Below, piece after piece: positions 8,761 through 10,640 of a stretch of 10,640 nt of DNA. The stretch comes from Phoronis ovalis (Eukaryota > Phoronida > Phoronidae), in NCBI GenBank assembly GCA_028565635.1, contig JAOXYB010061457.1:1-10640 (forward strand), given 5' to 3'. A program made the translations under genes and the position numbers. The stretch's first letter is position 1. Every line of letters begins with the position of its first letter. The notes beneath the pieces are model-generated. The model ran no database searches. It was given only the letters and a program-made list of their open reading frames with translations, and had not been told where the DNA came from.

Positions 8761-8792
8761 AGACAGTGCGGGACCGGTATAATAATGAAGTT
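8761..8792 (+). repeat. Diverged 32-bp repeat, copy 1
   Basis: This copy matches 9122-9152 at about 26 of 32 aligned positions with one gap, including an exact GGGACCGGTA core and TAATGA. The copies are direct and 361 bases apart. The core is GC-rich in very AT-rich surroundings. It may mark an old tandem duplication or two copies of a repeat family. Confidence 0.6.
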
Positions 8793-8794
8793 GT

Positions 8795-8911
8795 CAGTTA
8801 CTTTTTGTTATATTAAACTTATTATAAATGACATGGATTCTGATATTCCTTAATATCACAGTCAAGCAAAAGAATACTATTATTTGATAGCAGTTATTTT
8901 TTGTTATATCA
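8795..8911 (+). repeat. Pair of 21-bp near-identical direct repeats
   Basis: CAGTTACTTTTTGTTATATT at 8795 and CAGTTATTTTTTGTTATATC at 8891 differ at two positions and start 96 bases apart. They lie between the two GGGACCGGTA repeats and may belong to the same decayed repetitive unit. Confidence 0.6.
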
Positions 8912-9121
8912 CTGGTTGTGACGAATGGCTTCCTGTACAGATCATTGCATGATCACTTCTCACTCAGCTACAGTATATCGGCGAGCATTACAATTACCAG
9001 TATGTCACTTTACATAATTGTGATGCACAACTTCCCTTGTGTACGCCAAAACCGTAATGATATTATTTCGTCAGCTACTACACACATATATGTTTCTGTA
9101 TATATACAAAAAATGTACTCC

Positions 9122-9152
9122 AGACATGTGGGACCGGTACGGTAATGATGTT
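9122..9152 (+). repeat. Diverged 32-bp repeat, copy 2
   Basis: Second copy of the GGGACCGGTA-containing repeat. The next 40 bases show only weak similarity to those after copy 1 (T-rich run, then TTATAA and a CACGG/CATGG word). A fragment, GGTAATGATG, shared with 9141-9150, reappears at 9643-9652. Confidence 0.6.
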
Positions 9153-9190
9153 TTTTTAGTTTAATACAATGCATTTGTTATAAGTACCAC

Positions 9191-9220
9191 GGGTTCGCAC
9201 GGGTTCGCAAGGGTTCTGAC
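9191..9220 (+). repeat. Three 10-bp tandem units (GGGTTCGCAC type)
   Basis: GGGTTCGCAC, GGGTTCGCAA and GGGTTCTGAC follow one another exactly at 10-base spacing. The array resembles tRNA TTC-loop sequence only superficially; no stem or tRNA body surrounds it. Confidence 0.85.
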
Positions 9221-10640
9221 TTTTTTAATAAACAACAAACCCCTAGCAAGCCATACAGGCAAATACAAATCATATTGATAGACAAATACGGGTAATTTTT
9301 ATGTCAAAATATAAATCAAAATTTAAAATAATAACAATCCTCTTCCAAGTTAAGGGCATTCTCCCCTATAAATTACAACGATTTTGTTTATTTCATCACA
9401 TGATTGACAATTGTTTGCAACACGAAAACCCTGGAGTTTTTCTCGTTATCACAAACGCGACGAAACTTTCTTCCACCTTCGAAATTATCCGGGAAATTAC
9501 GAAACACGACAGTCAAATCTTTACATTAAAAGCGTTGGTAAGTTACTTGTTTGGTTAGCCCAGGTAGAAATGATTCTGTGGAGATATACAGCTTGTCAAA
9601 TTTATACTTCTCTAATCATTCACTTATGGGGTGCATGATTCGGGTAATGATGATTTCCTTGCGAGAGTAGAGCTATAAACTGTGCTTGATGTTGTGGAAT
9701 CGTAGGTTTTCGGCCTATTTATATATAAAAGTGTTAATTGCAAGTTTTTCTTAAGTATTTTATCAACAGTATGATAATTATATAATTAGTCGATTTAAAT
9801 TCAAGGTATGCCAGGTATTACACCGAATTTTAAACTTTTCAAATTCTGTATTATTTTTAATTTTTATTTGAAGAAAATCGAAGAAATATAGTGATTTTGT
9901 TTTCGTGAACTCATCCTAATTAGAATAAGAATTCACGTACAACCGTAAAAGAAAAATGAAAATGAAGCCAAAGAAATAATATTTTTCTTTAAATTTACAA
10001 AATATTTAATTTCGCATGCCTCGTTTGATAAACAAAATAGCTACAATAGAAAGTAAAGTCATTGTGGTAGGTAACACAATGTCAAGAGCAAATAAACATA
10101 TTTTGAATTTTTAACCAAAAAGTTTACTTTTACACCTATCTAAATAGAGGAGTGACAAACAGTGATACATAAGTTTCATATTCGGCGCCGACAAGTGGCA
10201 TCGTCTTGCATAAAAGAAGCTTTTGATCATGAAACTCTTGTTACCTGAGACTAATATAACTAATTACATTAGTTTCAGCTTGTTAAAAATAAAATGAACA
10301 AAACATGCTGTGTAATCTCACCATTAAAAATAAGTCAGTAGTCATTTTAAGTCTCCACATACAGTCAGTAACATTTTTCAGACTGGCATGACACGAATTT
10401 ATTTCTTTGCTTGTTTTCGAAGTGTTTAGTAAATAAATATCTTGTTTTTGACAAATTCGGCTTTAAAAACAAAAGTTACTATTTTTACTCAAAAGGACTA
10501 CCAGTCCAAGGTCATGGAAGTACATTTGGTGTAGTACAATATGAACTCATTATATGTAATTTTTGCATGTAGATGTAATGTATCATACCTGTATCAGTAT
10601 AGAACACCGATAACTATTTGTTATGCTGTATTTGAATATA
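9221..10640. other. Gene-free stretch with one CpG-rich exon-like patch
   Basis: No confident gene is seen. At about 9420-9537 the sequence is richer in CpG and open in two frames, ending at GTTG|GTAAGT (donor at 9538). One frame begins at an ATG (9301) and reads MSKYKSKFKIITILFQVKGI onward; the other has no ATG. I recognise neither peptide. The rest is AT-rich, with a 10-base palindrome TCGGCGCCGA at 10182-10191 and a small hairpin GGACT-ACC-AGTCC near 10496-10508. Confidence 0.5.

Noticed and set aside
10182-10205. TCGGCGCCGACAAGTGG resembling a retroelement primer-binding site after an LTR
   Set aside because: It does not begin TGG, no CA-ending LTR precedes it and no gag-like frame follows. 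The GC-rich 10-base palindrome is noted only as a sequence curiosity.
1-10640. A novel multi-gene system (defence, toxin, CRISPR or viral)
   Set aside because: The window shows one conserved animal cell-cycle gene with introns and repeat-poor intergenic DNA. No repeats with spacers, no gene cluster and no viral protein were found.

Overview
The window is AT-rich animal nuclear DNA holding most of one intron-rich gene, LIN9, on the + strand, followed by about 4.4 kb of intergenic sequence. All 13 complete introns are GT-AG, 150 to 710 bp long, and the 14 coding exons join into one uninterrupted frame of 493 residues plus a split first codon. The protein reads through the DIRP domain, the Tudor-like region, the helical MYB-binding region and the conserved LIN9 C-terminus. 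Compact introns, high AT content and moderate divergence from vertebrate LIN9 suggest an invertebrate metazoan. A mollusc or another lophotrochozoan is a guess, not something the sequence proves.

Layout: 1-316 is the end of an upstream LIN9 intron. 317-6198 is the LIN9 coding region, with the first exon or exons outside the window (roughly 35-50 N-terminal residues missing, judged from vertebrate LIN9). An AATAAA signal lies only 10 bases after the stop. From 6214 to the end I find no confident gene. That part holds a possible decayed Tc1/mariner-type transposon end (6656 to about 7080), two exon-like segments ending at strong donor sites (7431 and 9537) with no linkable partners, a diverged 32-bp repeat pair 361 bp apart (8761 and 9122), and a short 10-bp tandem array (9191-9220).

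LIN9 is a core subunit of MuvB, the module shared by the DREAM repressor (with p130/p107, E2F and DP) and the B-Myb/FoxM1 activator that drives G2/M genes. No operon, CRISPR, toxin, viral gene or other multi-gene system is visible. The most checkable unusual point is a possible alternative LIN9 C-terminus made by polyadenylation inside the last intron.
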